Assembly: GCA_003535395.1 (NCBI GenBank)
Contig: DOHE01000340.1
Coordinates: 1-5,588, forward strand
Direction: 5' to 3'
Source of the DNA: Clostridiales bacterium
GTDB taxonomy: Bacteria; Bacillota; Clostridia; UBA8921
DNA length: 5,588 bases
Part shown: piece after piece, positions 1-5,588 of the stretch
Position numbering within the stretch: position 1 is the first letter of the stretch
How the letters are laid out: every line of letters begins with the position of its first letter
Position numbers and translations under genes: made by a program
The notes under the pieces: generated by a model
Told to the model about the DNA's origin: nothing
Seen by the model: the letters and a program-made list of their open reading frames with translations, nothing else
Databases searched by the model: none

Positions 1-423
1 AAAGGTATGGGTATATGTTTTGACACCCCGCCGCTCCAGCTTTTCCCTGAAAATGTCTGCTGCGGGCTGTTTGGCATAGCGGGTGATGACCACACTGTTC
101 ACGTTCAGATCCCATGCCCTCAGATTATCGATAAGCCGCATCACATCCATGTCATAGCTGATGCCGAAGTCTGCCCGGATCTTGTTGCGCTCGATATCCC
201 CGGCATGGATGCAAAAAATGATTTCTGCCTCGTCTTTCAGCGCATGGAGCAGTTTCACCTTGGCATTCACATCAAAACCAGGCAAAACGCGGGCGGCATG
301 ATAGTCATCAAAAAGCTTGCCTCCAAATTCCAGGTATAGCTTATTATGAAACAGTTGGATCCGTTCCAGAATATTTTGAGTCTGCCTTTGAAGATAGGAG
401 GCATTATCGAAGCCCTGCTGCAT
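1..423 (-). CDS. DUF1846 family protein (UPF0371), N-terminal 141 residues only
   Basis: This is the start of a minus-strand gene that runs off the left edge; 141 codons are visible and no stop is reached. The translation begins [14 protein letters not shown] and contains [20 protein letters not shown] (about residues 28-47), then a hydrophobic stretch ending in [20 protein letters not shown], and later [15 protein letters not shown]. From memory of the family, these stretches match the N-terminal part of DUF1846 proteins, which are about 500 residues long and common in Firmicutes. Their function is not established; some carry an automatic 'ATP-dependent protease' label that I would not rely on. 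The start is the ATG at 421-423: it has AAAGGAA 8 bases upstream, and an in-frame stop lies shortly upstream with no other ATG between. The gene has its own candidate promoter, so it is probably not simply the last gene of the zupT cluster. Family assignment is confident; the role is unknown. Confidence 0.88.
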   Translation of the reverse strand, partial: MQQGFDNASYLQRQTQNILERIQLFHNKLYLEFGGKLFDDYHAARVLPGFDVNAKVKLLHALKDEAEIIFCIHAGDIERNKIRADFGISYDMDVMRLIDNLRAWDLNVNSVVITRYAKQPAADIFREKLERRGVKTYTHTF

Positions 424-470
424 ATGACCGGTTCCTTTCAGCGATTATTGGAAAAAATTGCTCCAGGCAA

Positions 471-499
471 AGTCTAGCACACCGCCATCCTGATTACAA
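471..499 (-). promoter_or_regulatory. Candidate sigma-A promoter for the DUF1846 gene
   Basis: Read on the minus strand, TTGTAA (494-499) and TAGACT (471-476) are separated by exactly 17 bases. Each matches four of six consensus positions. The -10 box is preceded by TGC, an extended -10 (TGn) element that can compensate for weak hexamers. The predicted transcript would start near 464, giving a leader of about 40 bases before the ATG at 423. The call rests on pattern and position only. Confidence 0.5.
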
Positions 500-507
500 T
501 ATTTTTT

Positions 508-574
508 GGAAGGGCACGAAGGGCAGAAAGGACAGGAAGGGCCGGGCAGGAAGGACAAGAAGGGCCGGGCAGAC
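508..574. repeat. T-free purine-rich imperfect tandem repeat between zupT and the DUF1846 gene
   Basis: The plus strand has no T at all from 508 to 574. In 508-572 I count 32 G, 22 A and 11 C. The tract is built from 9-base units related to GAAGGGCAG (509-517, 518-526, 527-535, 550-558) and two identical 14-base units GAAGGGCCGGGCAG (536-549 and 559-572). At a larger scale, 527-549 and 550-572 are a 23-base tandem duplication matching at 21 positions. It lies just after the zupT stop codon and upstream of the DUF1846 promoter. On the zupT transcript it would be C- and U-rich with no A. It may be a simple-sequence expansion, or a rut-like region for Rho-dependent termination; no intrinsic terminator is evident here. 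Confidence 0.8.
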
Positions 575-590
575 TCGCTGTCCGCGCATC

Positions 591-1406
591 TTAGAGAAAG
601 AGCAGCAGGCTTACCGCCATGACCATCATGCCCGCTACCAGTCCATATATGGAAAGATGGGCTTCCCCGTATTCCCGGGCTGTAGGCAGAAGCTCATCCA
701 GAGAGATAAAAACCATGATCCCGGCAACGGATGCAAAAAGGATGCCCATAGTGACCGCATTGAAGAAGGGCGCCAGCAGCAAAAATCCAATGACTGCCCC
801 CAAGGGTTCGGACAAACCGGACAAAAAGGAATAATAGAAAGCCTTTTTTCGGCTGCCGGTAGCATAGAAAACGGGAATAGAGACAGCGATCCCCTCCGGG
901 ATATTATGGATAGCAATGGCCACGGCGATGGGTATGCCTACGGAAGGTTCCTGCAATGCTGCCGTAAAGGTGGCCAGGCCTTCCGGAAAATTGTGGATGC
1001 CCACGGCCAGAGCTGTGAGAAGCCCCATGCGCATCAATCGGGCTCCGTCACCCCTTTGATGTGGTCCTGGATGCATATCTTCCACCTTGCGCATTTCATG
1101 CGGATTGTCTGCCTTGGGTACCATCCGGTCAATGAGGCCGATAAGCAGCATCCCTCCAAAAAAAGCCGCCACCGCGGCCCAGGACCCCGGTTTTTCACCC
1201 AGAGCTCCCGTAAGCGATTCTTTGGCCTTCACAAATATTTCGATCGTGGAAACATAGATCATGACTCCCGCCGAAAAACCCAGGGCAATGGAAAGAAAGC
1301 GGGTATTGGTTTTCCGGGTGAGCAGAGCCAGTCCGCTGCCGATGCCGGTAGCCAGACCGGCAAACAGGGTGAGACTGAAAGCAAACAGAATATTTTCCGG
1401 GCGCAT
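591..1406 (-). CDS. zupT: ZIP family divalent metal transporter, ZupT type
   Basis: This is an integral membrane importer for zinc and probably other divalent metals (iron, manganese, cobalt), which are reported substrates of ZupT relatives. The 271-residue product is close to the roughly 260 usual for bacterial ZupT. It begins [17 protein letters not shown] and has about eight hydrophobic segments. Both signature metal-site helices are present: HNFPEG (residues 138-143) and HNIPEG (167-172), followed by SGLSEPLGA (196-204) and a late SLDELLP motif. The variable cytoplasmic-type loop (about 98-120) carries His103, His112 and His116, typical of ZIP loops that bind metal. The start at 1406 is set by AGGAGG 5 bases upstream; the frame is open further upstream, but only TTG would serve there and it lacks such a site. 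The gene begins 25 bases after the lipoprotein stop, so it is probably the last gene of the same transcript. No Zur- or MntR-like operator was recognised next to it. Metal specificity cannot be read from sequence. Confidence 0.95.
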   Translation of the reverse strand: MRPENILFAFSLTLFAGLATGIGSGLALLTRKTNTRFLSIALGFSAGVMIYVSTIEIFVKAKESLTGALGEKPGSWAAVAAFFGGMLLIGLIDRMVPKADNPHEMRKVEDMHPGPHQRGDGARLMRMGLLTALAVGIHNFPEGLATFTAALQEPSVGIPIAVAIAIHNIPEGIAVSIPVFYATGSRKKAFYYSFLSGLSEPLGAVIGFLLLAPFFNAVTMGILFASVAGIMVFISLDELLPTAREYGEAHLSIYGLVAGMMVMAVSLLLFL

Positions 1407-1411
1407 GGGAT

Positions 1412-1417
1412 CCTCCT
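1412..1417 (-). promoter_or_regulatory. Ribosome binding site that fixes the zupT start
   Basis: The minus strand reads AGGAGG, a full anti-Shine-Dalgarno match, 5 bases before the ATG at 1404-1406. It decides in favour of the 271-residue ZupT. A longer reading from a TTG at 1460 would overlap the end of the lipoprotein gene and add 18 hydrophilic residues with no family counterpart. Confidence 0.85.
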
Positions 1418-1431
1418 TTTCCAAGCCTGTG

Positions 1432-2802
1432 TCAATCAGCCACAAATCCGCCCCCCGCAAGGGCTGTACCGTATTCCGTCCTGTTGGATCCTTTGTACTT
1501 GTCGATCAATTTCGTCCAGATCAGATCTCCGGATCCGGCAAAACTGTATATCACTCTGGCTGTATCATACCAGCGGGCGGAGATCGGGGACGGTGCCGGC
1601 AGTATTTTGAGGTACTGCACGGCTTCCACTGCAAATCCCCCGCCTCCGGTGACCTTGATGGATTCGGGAAATACCGGGTCTGGAAGATCGATCTGCTGAA
1701 GCAGATCCCCGTCCAGCCCGAAAATAAAAACAGCCGCATCAAAAAGGGGAAGCATTATGCCTGGATTTTCGTTCCGGATGACCCGGTATGCAGTGATCAG
1801 CAGCCTCCCGTCCGTATCGAGTACCAGGGCATTGAACTGGTATGGATTCCTGGTCAGGCTTATATCCTCCCATCGCCAGATAAGCCGCCCTTCGGATCCC
1901 AGTTTCCACAACTGTACCGGAAGATTCCCCCCCATCAGGCAGACATTTCCCCCCGCCGGGGAAAAACGGTTTAAGGTGAAGGCCCCCTGACTCGTTCCCA
2001 TACTGTACCACTCATATTGTCCGGCGACATTGAAGTAAGCCAGAATGTCCACGTAGTTTTCAGCCATCCAGTCCATGTTGCTGCCCGTCCAGATCGTATC
2101 CCGGCTGGGGGGATCGTCACCGGTGATCTGATATGAGGCTGTTACGTACAATCCCCACAGGGGATCATATTCCGCCTGTGACAGCAGCGCTGTCCCCGTA
2201 CCCGGGAAGCAGCCGCGGCCCGCCACCCTGGCCTGCCGGTCATACAGCACGGTGCAAAGGCTAAAAGATCCATTCTGATAAGGGGAACTGTCCCCTATTG
2301 TCAGGATCTTCCCCTCCTGTGTGATAAACAGCCGGTCCGGCAGTACCGGTTCATCCGCAAAGGACAAGTCCCGCCAGGCCTCATCCAGCACATCCCGCCG
2401 GTTGCCGTCACAAACCATGATGCGGGGCACAGGAGTTCCGTCTTCTTCTGCAACAGTATACAGCACGGCACAATAACCGGATTCTCCGCCGGCCAGGTCC
2501 AGCAGCCGGATCGATTCTTCCCGGCCTTGAGGTGCCTCTGCCGCCACTTCCTGCCATAGCATACGTCCCACCGGGTCGTAGCAGGACACGACCAGGGAAA
2601 AACCTGTTCCCCGGGCCTGTACCGCTGCATGGTACAATCCGCCATCCGCTGTTTCCGCGATCTTGCCTGGATGATCCACACGGATTTGCCGAATCGCAGT
2701 CCCCTGGTTGCATCCAACCATTAAAATCATCAGCGCTGCTGCACTCAGCAAGTGATGATGTCTTCGACTGCCATTTAGACGAGACAATTCATTTTCCTCC
2801 AT
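1432..2802 (-). CDS. Lipoprotein of unknown function, likely beta-propeller-like
   Basis: I do not recognise a named family. The product is 456 residues from the ATG at 2802, or 451 from a TTG at 2787. The N-terminus is a lipoprotein signal: basic SRRHHH, hydrophobic [11 protein letters not shown], then the lipobox MVGC with Cys31. This predicts lipid anchoring on the outer face of the membrane. The rest has no membrane segment. It shows about seven loosely repeated stretches in which a D/G-G turn and beta-rich segment are followed by a hydrophobic run and a 'G..LxW' turn, for example [35 protein letters not shown] and [11 protein letters not shown]. This resembles PQQ-like or WD-like propeller blades; the fold is inference. 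The last residues ([10 protein letters not shown]) look like the start of another blade, so the protein either closes its ring here or is shortened. Coordinates use the ATG, but GGAGG is better placed for the TTG, which also gives a shorter, more basic signal. It lies 10 bases after the lipid kinase gene and 25 before zupT. It may sense or scaffold something at the envelope. Confidence 0.85.
   Translation of the reverse strand: MEENELSRLNGSRRHHHLLSAAALMILMVGCNQGTAIRQIRVDHPGKIAETADGGLYHAAVQARGTGFSLVVSCYDPVGRMLWQEVAAEAPQGREESIRLLDLAGGESGYCAVLYTVAEEDGTPVPRIMVCDGNRRDVLDEAWRDLSFADEPVLPDRLFITQEGKILTIGDSSPYQNGSFSLCTVLYDRQARVAGRGCFPGTGTALLSQAEYDPLWGLYVTASYQITGDDPPSRDTIWTGSNMDWMAENYVDILAYFNVAGQYEWYSMGTSQGAFTLNRFSPAGGNVCLMGGNLPVQLWKLGSEGRLIWRWEDISLTRNPYQFNALVLDTDGRLLITAYRVIRNENPGIMLPLFDAAVFIFGLDGDLLQQIDLPDPVFPESIKVTGGGGFAVEAVQYLKILPAPSPISARWYDTARVIYSFAGSGDLIWTKLIDKYKGSNRTEYGTALAGGGFVAD
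2796..2800 (-). promoter_or_regulatory. Ribosome binding site pointing to a TTG start for the lipoprotein
   Basis: The minus strand reads GGAGG, which overlaps the ATG at 2800-2802 and so cannot serve it. It lies 8 bases before an in-frame TTG at 2785-2787, a normal spacing. An ATG at 2790-2792 is only 3 bases away and in another frame; it opens a five-codon reading frame (MNCLV) ending in TAA at 2775-2777. The ATG at 2802 has only AGGGGG ending 2 bases away, which is too close for good initiation. Confidence 0.55.
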
Positions 2803-2812
2803 TTCCCCCTGA

Positions 2813-3718
2813 TTACTGGCTGTGATCGGGCGGCACAAAGACGTTCAGCGCCTGGTGCAGAAAACGGATGGAAACAGGAAGCCGGGGACCCTTTTCCCCG
2901 TCCACGCTGGTGAGGATCGATCGTTTGGTTTCAATGATGCAGGAAGAAGTCCGTAAATACATCAAATGTCTGTCCTCCATGGGCATTCGGGTCAATGCTT
3001 TGAAAAAAAGGGATGCAAGCTCGATATGCGTGCATTTGCGGACCACCAGGATATCCATCATACCGTCCCGAAGATCCGCCCGGTGGATCAGATTGGACAG
3101 TCCCGCCGCATCCTTGCCGTTGAGCACCACAAAAACGAGGGCATCCTCCTCCACGATTTCGCTGCCGATATCGATTTTGATGCGGAAAGGCCGGATGTTG
3201 GCCACTTCTCCCACAGCTTGCAGATAGTAGGCCACCGGCCCGAAATTTCGCTTCAGCTCGGGATGGGTATTGTAGGAAGCCCCCACCACCTGCCCGCCCG
3301 CAAAAGTATTCACAAAATAACTGCTCTCATTGATAATACCCGCATCTACCCCCATCACAATTCCCCCGCAGATCAGGTCGATACATTTATCCACATTGTG
3401 CGGGATACTGAGACTTCGGGAAAAGTCATTGCAGGTGCCTGCCGGTATGATCCCCAAAGGCGCAGTGACCTTGCACGGCATCATCCGGTTTACGATATGG
3501 TTTACAGTTCCGTCTCCACCACAAACCACGATCCCGTCCGAAGCCTCCGTAAGCAGTCTGTCCAGAAAGGCTGGTTCATCTGTTTCATGCAGCCGATAGG
3601 GTTGGATCAAAACATTCTGCCGCTGAAACCGCTCAACGATCCTGTCCATGCTGTATGCATGCTCATGACTGCCGGCAGCGGGATTGTACAGGTATAACAT
3701 CCGTTTCAACTGGATCAT
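2813..3718 (-). CDS. Diacylglycerol kinase family lipid kinase (DagK/YegS/LCB5 type)
   Basis: This soluble or membrane-associated enzyme family phosphorylates a lipid alcohol with ATP. In Firmicutes the usual substrate is diacylglycerol, returned to phosphatidic acid for phospholipid synthesis after lipoteichoic acid turnover. The 301-residue length is typical. Visible landmarks are the first strand LYLYNPAAG (8-16), the nucleotide-binding GGDGTVNHIVN (67-77), PLGIIPAGTCNDFSRSL (87-103), and the C-terminal VDGEKGP (272-278) that closes the second domain. No key motif is missing. Coordinates start at the ATG at 3718, but AAAGGA abuts it; the same site is ideally placed (8 bases) for the TTG at 3707-3709, which would give MKRMLYLYNPAAG, a more typical family N-terminus. 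It is the first gene after the promoter at 3743-3770, and its TAA stop is 10 bases before the lipoprotein ATG. Ceramide, sphingoid-base or undecaprenol-like substrates are not excluded, so I give no gene symbol. Confidence 0.93.
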   Translation of the reverse strand: MIQLKRMLYLYNPAAGSHEHAYSMDRIVERFQRQNVLIQPYRLHETDEPAFLDRLLTEASDGIVVCGGDGTVNHIVNRMMPCKVTAPLGIIPAGTCNDFSRSLSIPHNVDKCIDLICGGIVMGVDAGIINESSYFVNTFAGGQVVGASYNTHPELKRNFGPVAYYLQAVGEVANIRPFRIKIDIGSEIVEEDALVFVVLNGKDAAGLSNLIHRADLRDGMMDILVVRKCTHIELASLFFKALTRMPMEDRHLMYLRTSSCIIETKRSILTSVDGEKGPRLPVSIRFLHQALNVFVPPDHSQ

Positions 3719-3723
3719 CCTTT
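3718..3723 (-). promoter_or_regulatory. Ribosome binding site that may move the lipid kinase start to a TTG
   Basis: AAAGGA on the minus strand touches the first base of the ATG at 3716-3718, leaving no spacer. The in-frame TTG at 3707-3709 lies 8 bases downstream, the same spacing seen for the TTG of the next gene. Starting there removes only three residues. Confidence 0.5.
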
Positions 3724-3742
3724 AAATGCTCACATCTCTTTC

Positions 3743-3770
3743 ATTATACCTTTACCCGGAAAAGAATCAA
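3743..3770 (-). promoter_or_regulatory. Sigma-A-type promoter of the lipid kinase-lipoprotein-zupT cluster
   Basis: On the minus strand a perfect TATAAT (3743-3748) is preceded by TTGATT (3765-3770, four of six positions) with a 16-base spacer. Transcription would begin near 3736, giving a short leader of roughly 18-27 bases depending on the start codon used. The -35 box directly adjoins the first GCTGTTCCG repeat of the divergent region. No other good promoter was seen inside the cluster. Confidence 0.7.
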
Positions 3771-3831
3771 GCTGTTCCGATGCTGTTCCGGTACTGGAAT
3801 GGTACATATTACCTGTGATTTCCGAAACAGC
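3771..3831. promoter_or_regulatory. Candidate operator region: phased direct repeats plus inverted copy between divergent promoters
   Basis: GCTGTTCCG occurs at 3771-3779 and again at 3782-3790, an 11-base period. GGTAC occurs at 3790-3794 and 3801-3805, also 11 bases apart. CGAAACAGC (3823-3831) is an inverted copy of the first element with one mismatch. GGTA and TACC (3801-3804, 3810-3813) form a short palindrome. The direct copies adjoin the leftward -35 box, and the inverted copy sits in the spacer of the rightward promoter, so one regulator could affect both. The repeats are visible; binding by a protein is inference and I cannot name one. Confidence 0.4.
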
Positions 3832-3843
3832 GGCTGGTAAAAT
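3815..3843 (+). promoter_or_regulatory. Candidate extended -10 promoter of the GH18 gene
   Basis: TAAAAT (3838-3843, five of six positions) follows TGG, a TGn extended -10 element. A weak -35 GTGATT (3815-3820) lies 17 bases upstream. Transcription would start near 3850, giving a leader of about 26 bases. A vegetative sigma factor is assumed. Confidence 0.45.
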
Positions 3844-3875
3844 GGAAATATTCATCAAGATTTGGAGGGCTGGGT

Positions 3876-5057
3876 ATGAGGATCCGTATATTATCGAGGT
3901 TGGGTATTTTTTTGATTCTGATCCTGCTGGTGCTGCAGGCAGCTGCTTCCGTATCTGCGGCGCCCCGGAAGACAAAGATCCGGTGGACGCCACCGCCGAC
4001 ACCAGCTCCCACGGCCAGCCCGACGCCAGCGCCGACCCCGGGGCTGACCCCGACGCCCAGCCCCACACCAACTCTGGCGCCCACTCCGGCGCCGACGCCG
4101 ACGCCCACTCCGGCGGCGGGGGGGAAAGAGATGCTGGGGTATACTACATATTATTACAGCGGGGATGTTTCATCCTTAAATTCAATGAAAAACAATGCCG
4201 GATCCATCGATGCCATCGCGGCGGCAGTCCATTTGACAGACAGTACCGGGGGGATCACCGGGCCGGTACCGACAGAACAGATCGCCTTTGCCGCAAGTGC
4301 AGGCATAAGGGCCTATGCCCTTGTAGGGAACAACTTCAGCGGAAGCATCGCCAAAATCCTGCTTGAAAGCAGCATTTACCGGCAGCGGATGATCCTGAAT
4401 CTGCTGAGCCTGCTGCGAAACAATGGTTATAAGGGCGTATGCATGGATTTTGAGGGGATGTATGCTACAAACCGGGATCAGTATTCCAGTTTTTTACGGG
4501 AAATTTCCGCCAGCATCAAACCCCTGGGGTATGACCTCATCGTCTGTGTTGCGGCCAAAACCTATGACAATCCTTCCAACAGTTGGAGCGGAGCGTTTGA
4601 TTATCCGGCCATCGGGCAGGTGGCAGACCGGGTAGCGGTGATGACGTATGACGAGCATTATATGGGCGGGGTGCCGGGGCCTGTGGCTTCGATCGGCTGG
4701 GTGACCCGGGTCGCGGACTATACCGTGTCCGTGATCCCTCCGGAGAAGGTGCTGCTGGGCGTGGCTGCGTACGGGTATGACTGGGGATCCGGCGGATGCA
4801 AAGCATACTCCATGAACGGGTGTCTGAACCTGGCCAGCCAGTATGGTGCGGTGATCCAATGGGATGCCGTTTCTCAGTCTCCCTGGTTCCGCTATACCGA
4901 TGCTGCCGGTGCCGGACACGAGGTCTGGTTTGAAAGCGCCCAAAGCATCCGCTTTAAGCTGGATCTGGTAAATGTGCGGAACATCTGCGGTATCGCTCTC
5001 TGGCGCCTTGGCCTGGAAAATGCTGCTTTCTGGAGCACTTTGGGCGACTTGTATTGA
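3876..5057 (+). CDS. Secreted GH18 family glycoside hydrolase with Pro/Thr linker (YaaH/SleL-like)
   Basis: The 393-residue product is predicted to leave the cell and cleave beta-1,4 N-acetylglucosamine-containing glycans. Its closest relatives in style are bacterial spore/cell-wall peptidoglycan glucosaminidases rather than classic chitinases. Residues 1-28 form a signal peptide (basic RIRILSR, long hydrophobic core, VSA before Ala29). Residues 38-79 are a Pro/Thr linker. The GH18 barrel begins near MLGYTTYY (86-93). The catalytic strand is GVCMDFEG (187-194): Asp191 and the proton donor Glu193 are kept, while the earlier acidic positions of the DxxDxDxE motif are not, as in many SleL-like members. 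Other hallmarks are [11 protein letters not shown] (200-210), [20 protein letters not shown] (255-274), GVAAYGYDW, and [10 protein letters not shown] near the end. There is no LysM, SLH or other wall-binding domain, although relatives often have LysM. The start is set by GGAGG 7 bases upstream. It stands alone, divergent from the lipid kinase cluster. Exact substrate, and whether it acts on spores, is unknown. Confidence 0.93.
   Translation: MRIRILSRLGIFLILILLVLQAAASVSAAPRKTKIRWTPPPTPAPTASPTPAPTPGLTPTPSPTPTLAPTPAPTPTPTPAAGGKEMLGYTTYYYSGDVSSLNSMKNNAGSIDAIAAAVHLTDSTGGITGPVPTEQIAFAASAGIRAYALVGNNFSGSIAKILLESSIYRQRMILNLLSLLRNNGYKGVCMDFEGMYATNRDQYSSFLREISASIKPLGYDLIVCVAAKTYDNPSNSWSGAFDYPAIGQVADRVAVMTYDEHYMGGVPGPVASIGWVTRVADYTVSVIPPEKVLLGVAAYGYDWGSGGCKAYSMNGCLNLASQYGAVIQWDAVSQSPWFRYTDAAGAGHEVWFESAQSIRFKLDLVNVRNICGIALWRLGLENAAFWSTLGDLY
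3987..4112 (+). repeat. Coding repeat: Pro/Thr-rich linker of the GH18 protein
   Basis: The 42 codons hold 19 Pro and 13 Thr, mostly as TPTP, TPAP and TPSP, with only Ala, Ser, Gly and Leu besides. The DNA is an imperfect GC-rich triplet-pair repeat (ACN CCN). Such linkers are extended, disordered and often glycosylated. Repeat-driven length change between strains is plausible. Confidence 0.9.
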
Positions 5058-5109
5058 CTAAATTGTTTGAATTGCGCCCTGATTGACACAAACGTTATCC
5101 TTGATGCAC

Positions 5110-5588
5110 TCAAAAAATGTGATTCAGTTTGTCCATGAGTTCTTTATCCAATTGAACCGCTTCGGCTTTGATGCAGCTTTGCAGCTGCTCTGTTGTTCTG
5201 GGCCCGATGATCACGCTGGTCACAACATGGTTGTGCAGGACCCAGGCAATGGACACAGTGGCTTCGTCCTCCCCGATTTCCCTGCACAATGCTGAAAATG
5301 CCTCCAACCGCTGCCTATGCACCTCTGCAAGATTCATGATCCTTTCTGAGTTGCTGCGATGGCCCTTCTGTTTGTCTCCCACATGGCCGCTCAGCAGTCC
5401 ACCCTCCAGGGCGCTGAATGCAAGGACTCCGATTCCCAGTTCACGGCAGCATGGCAGAACCTCCGGTTCAGGCTGCCGATACATCAGAGAATATTTATGC
5501 TGTTCACTGACCAGGCCCAAATAGTTCCTTTGAACCGCATAATGCTGTGCCCAGGCGATTTCCCAGCCGGAAAAATTACTGGAACCGG
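5110..5588 (-). CDS. Aldo/keto reductase, C-terminal half only
   Basis: This minus-strand gene enters from the right edge; 158 residues and the stop are visible, about half of the usual 310-330. The family reduces aldehydes or ketones with NAD(P)H in the cytoplasm. Visible family landmarks are GSSNFSGWEIAWAQ at the edge, SEQHKYSLMYRQPEPEVLP with the conserved Gln and Tyr that hold the nicotinamide, GIGVLAFSALEGGLLSGH, SIAWVLHN, and SVIIGPRTTEQLQ, whose Arg usually contacts the cofactor phosphate. The catalytic Asp-Tyr-Lys-His residues lie outside the window, so activity cannot be judged. The substrate is unknown. The reading continues with no stop to the edge, so the true start is not here. 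It is convergent with the GH18 gene, with 52 bases between their stop codons and no clear terminator. Confidence 0.92.
   Translation of the reverse strand, partial: GSSNFSGWEIAWAQHYAVQRNYLGLVSEQHKYSLMYRQPEPEVLPCCRELGIGVLAFSALEGGLLSGHVGDKQKGHRSNSERIMNLAEVHRQRLEAFSALCREIGEDEATVSIAWVLHNHVVTSVIIGPRTTEQLQSCIKAEAVQLDKELMDKLNHIF

Noticed and set aside
7..339. Plus-strand open frame (110 codons) at the left edge
   Set aside because: It is antisense to the DUF1846 reading, which matches a known family through the whole stretch and is open to the window edge.
556..590. Stem CGG-A-CAG / CTG-C-CCG just after the zupT stop as an intrinsic terminator
   Set aside because: It has six pairs with an internal mismatch and no following U run on the transcript strand.
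657..1610. Long plus-strand open frame (317 codons) opposite zupT and the lipoprotein end
   Set aside because: Its product is rich in His, Gln, Arg and Ser with no recognisable motif, as expected of the complement of a membrane-protein gene. ZupT on the other strand has full family motifs and a strong ribosome binding site.
2966..3697. Plus-strand open frame (243 codons) opposite the lipid kinase gene
   Set aside because: No family motif and no domain-like hydrophobic pattern; the opposite strand encodes every landmark of the DagK family.
3805..3811. CATATTA resembling the -10 box of forespore sigma factors (CATnnTA) upstream of the GH18 gene
   Set aside because: No matching -35 element is found at the right distance, and a better extended -10 promoter lies nearer the gene. 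Sporulation control therefore cannot be claimed.
3809..4366. Gly/Val-rich minus-strand and Asp/Ala-rich plus-strand frames over the linker region
   Set aside because: They are shadows of the repetitive Pro/Thr linker DNA read in other frames, not elastin-like or acidic proteins.
5065..5093. Possible terminator stem GTTTG...CAAAC between the GH18 and reductase genes
   Set aside because: The stem is only 5 AT-rich pairs around a 19-base loop, with no T run; it would not be stable enough.

Overview
The window looks like chromosomal DNA from a low-to-mid GC Firmicute, most likely a member of the Clostridia. The evidence is strong AGGAGG-type ribosome binding sites, sigma-A-like promoters, a DUF1846 family protein, and a secreted GH18 hydrolase of the type related to spore-cortex and cell-wall enzymes. 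The genus cannot be fixed from the sequence. I see no insertion sequence, phage gene, CRISPR array, tRNA or rRNA.

Layout: on the minus strand, a three-gene cluster runs leftward from a promoter near 3745. It encodes a diacylglycerol kinase-family lipid kinase (2813-3718), an unrecognised propeller-like lipoprotein (1432-2802) and a ZIP-family metal transporter of the ZupT type (591-1406). Gaps of 10 and 25 bases suggest one transcript. Beyond zupT lies a striking T-free, purine-rich imperfect repeat (508-574). A separate promoter follows, and then the start of a DUF1846 gene that leaves the window at position 1.

Divergent from the cluster, on the plus strand, is a secreted GH18 glycosidase (3876-5057) with a signal peptide and a 42-residue Pro/Thr linker. 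The 150-base divergent region holds both promoters, paired direct repeats with an 11-base period, and an inverted copy, so it is a candidate shared control region. At the right edge, the C-terminal half of an aldo/keto reductase (5110-5588, minus strand) converges on the GH18 gene with only 52 bases between them.

How they may work together: the lipid kinase (phosphatidic acid recycling), the lipoprotein, the metal importer and the secreted wall-type hydrolase all act at the cell envelope, which gives the middle of the window a loose envelope theme. A shared pathway is inference only. The two edge genes show no evident link to it. Most of the window is ordinary. The parts most worth a second look are the unknown lipoprotein in its cluster, the purine-rich repeat, the divergent control region and the apparent TTG starts.
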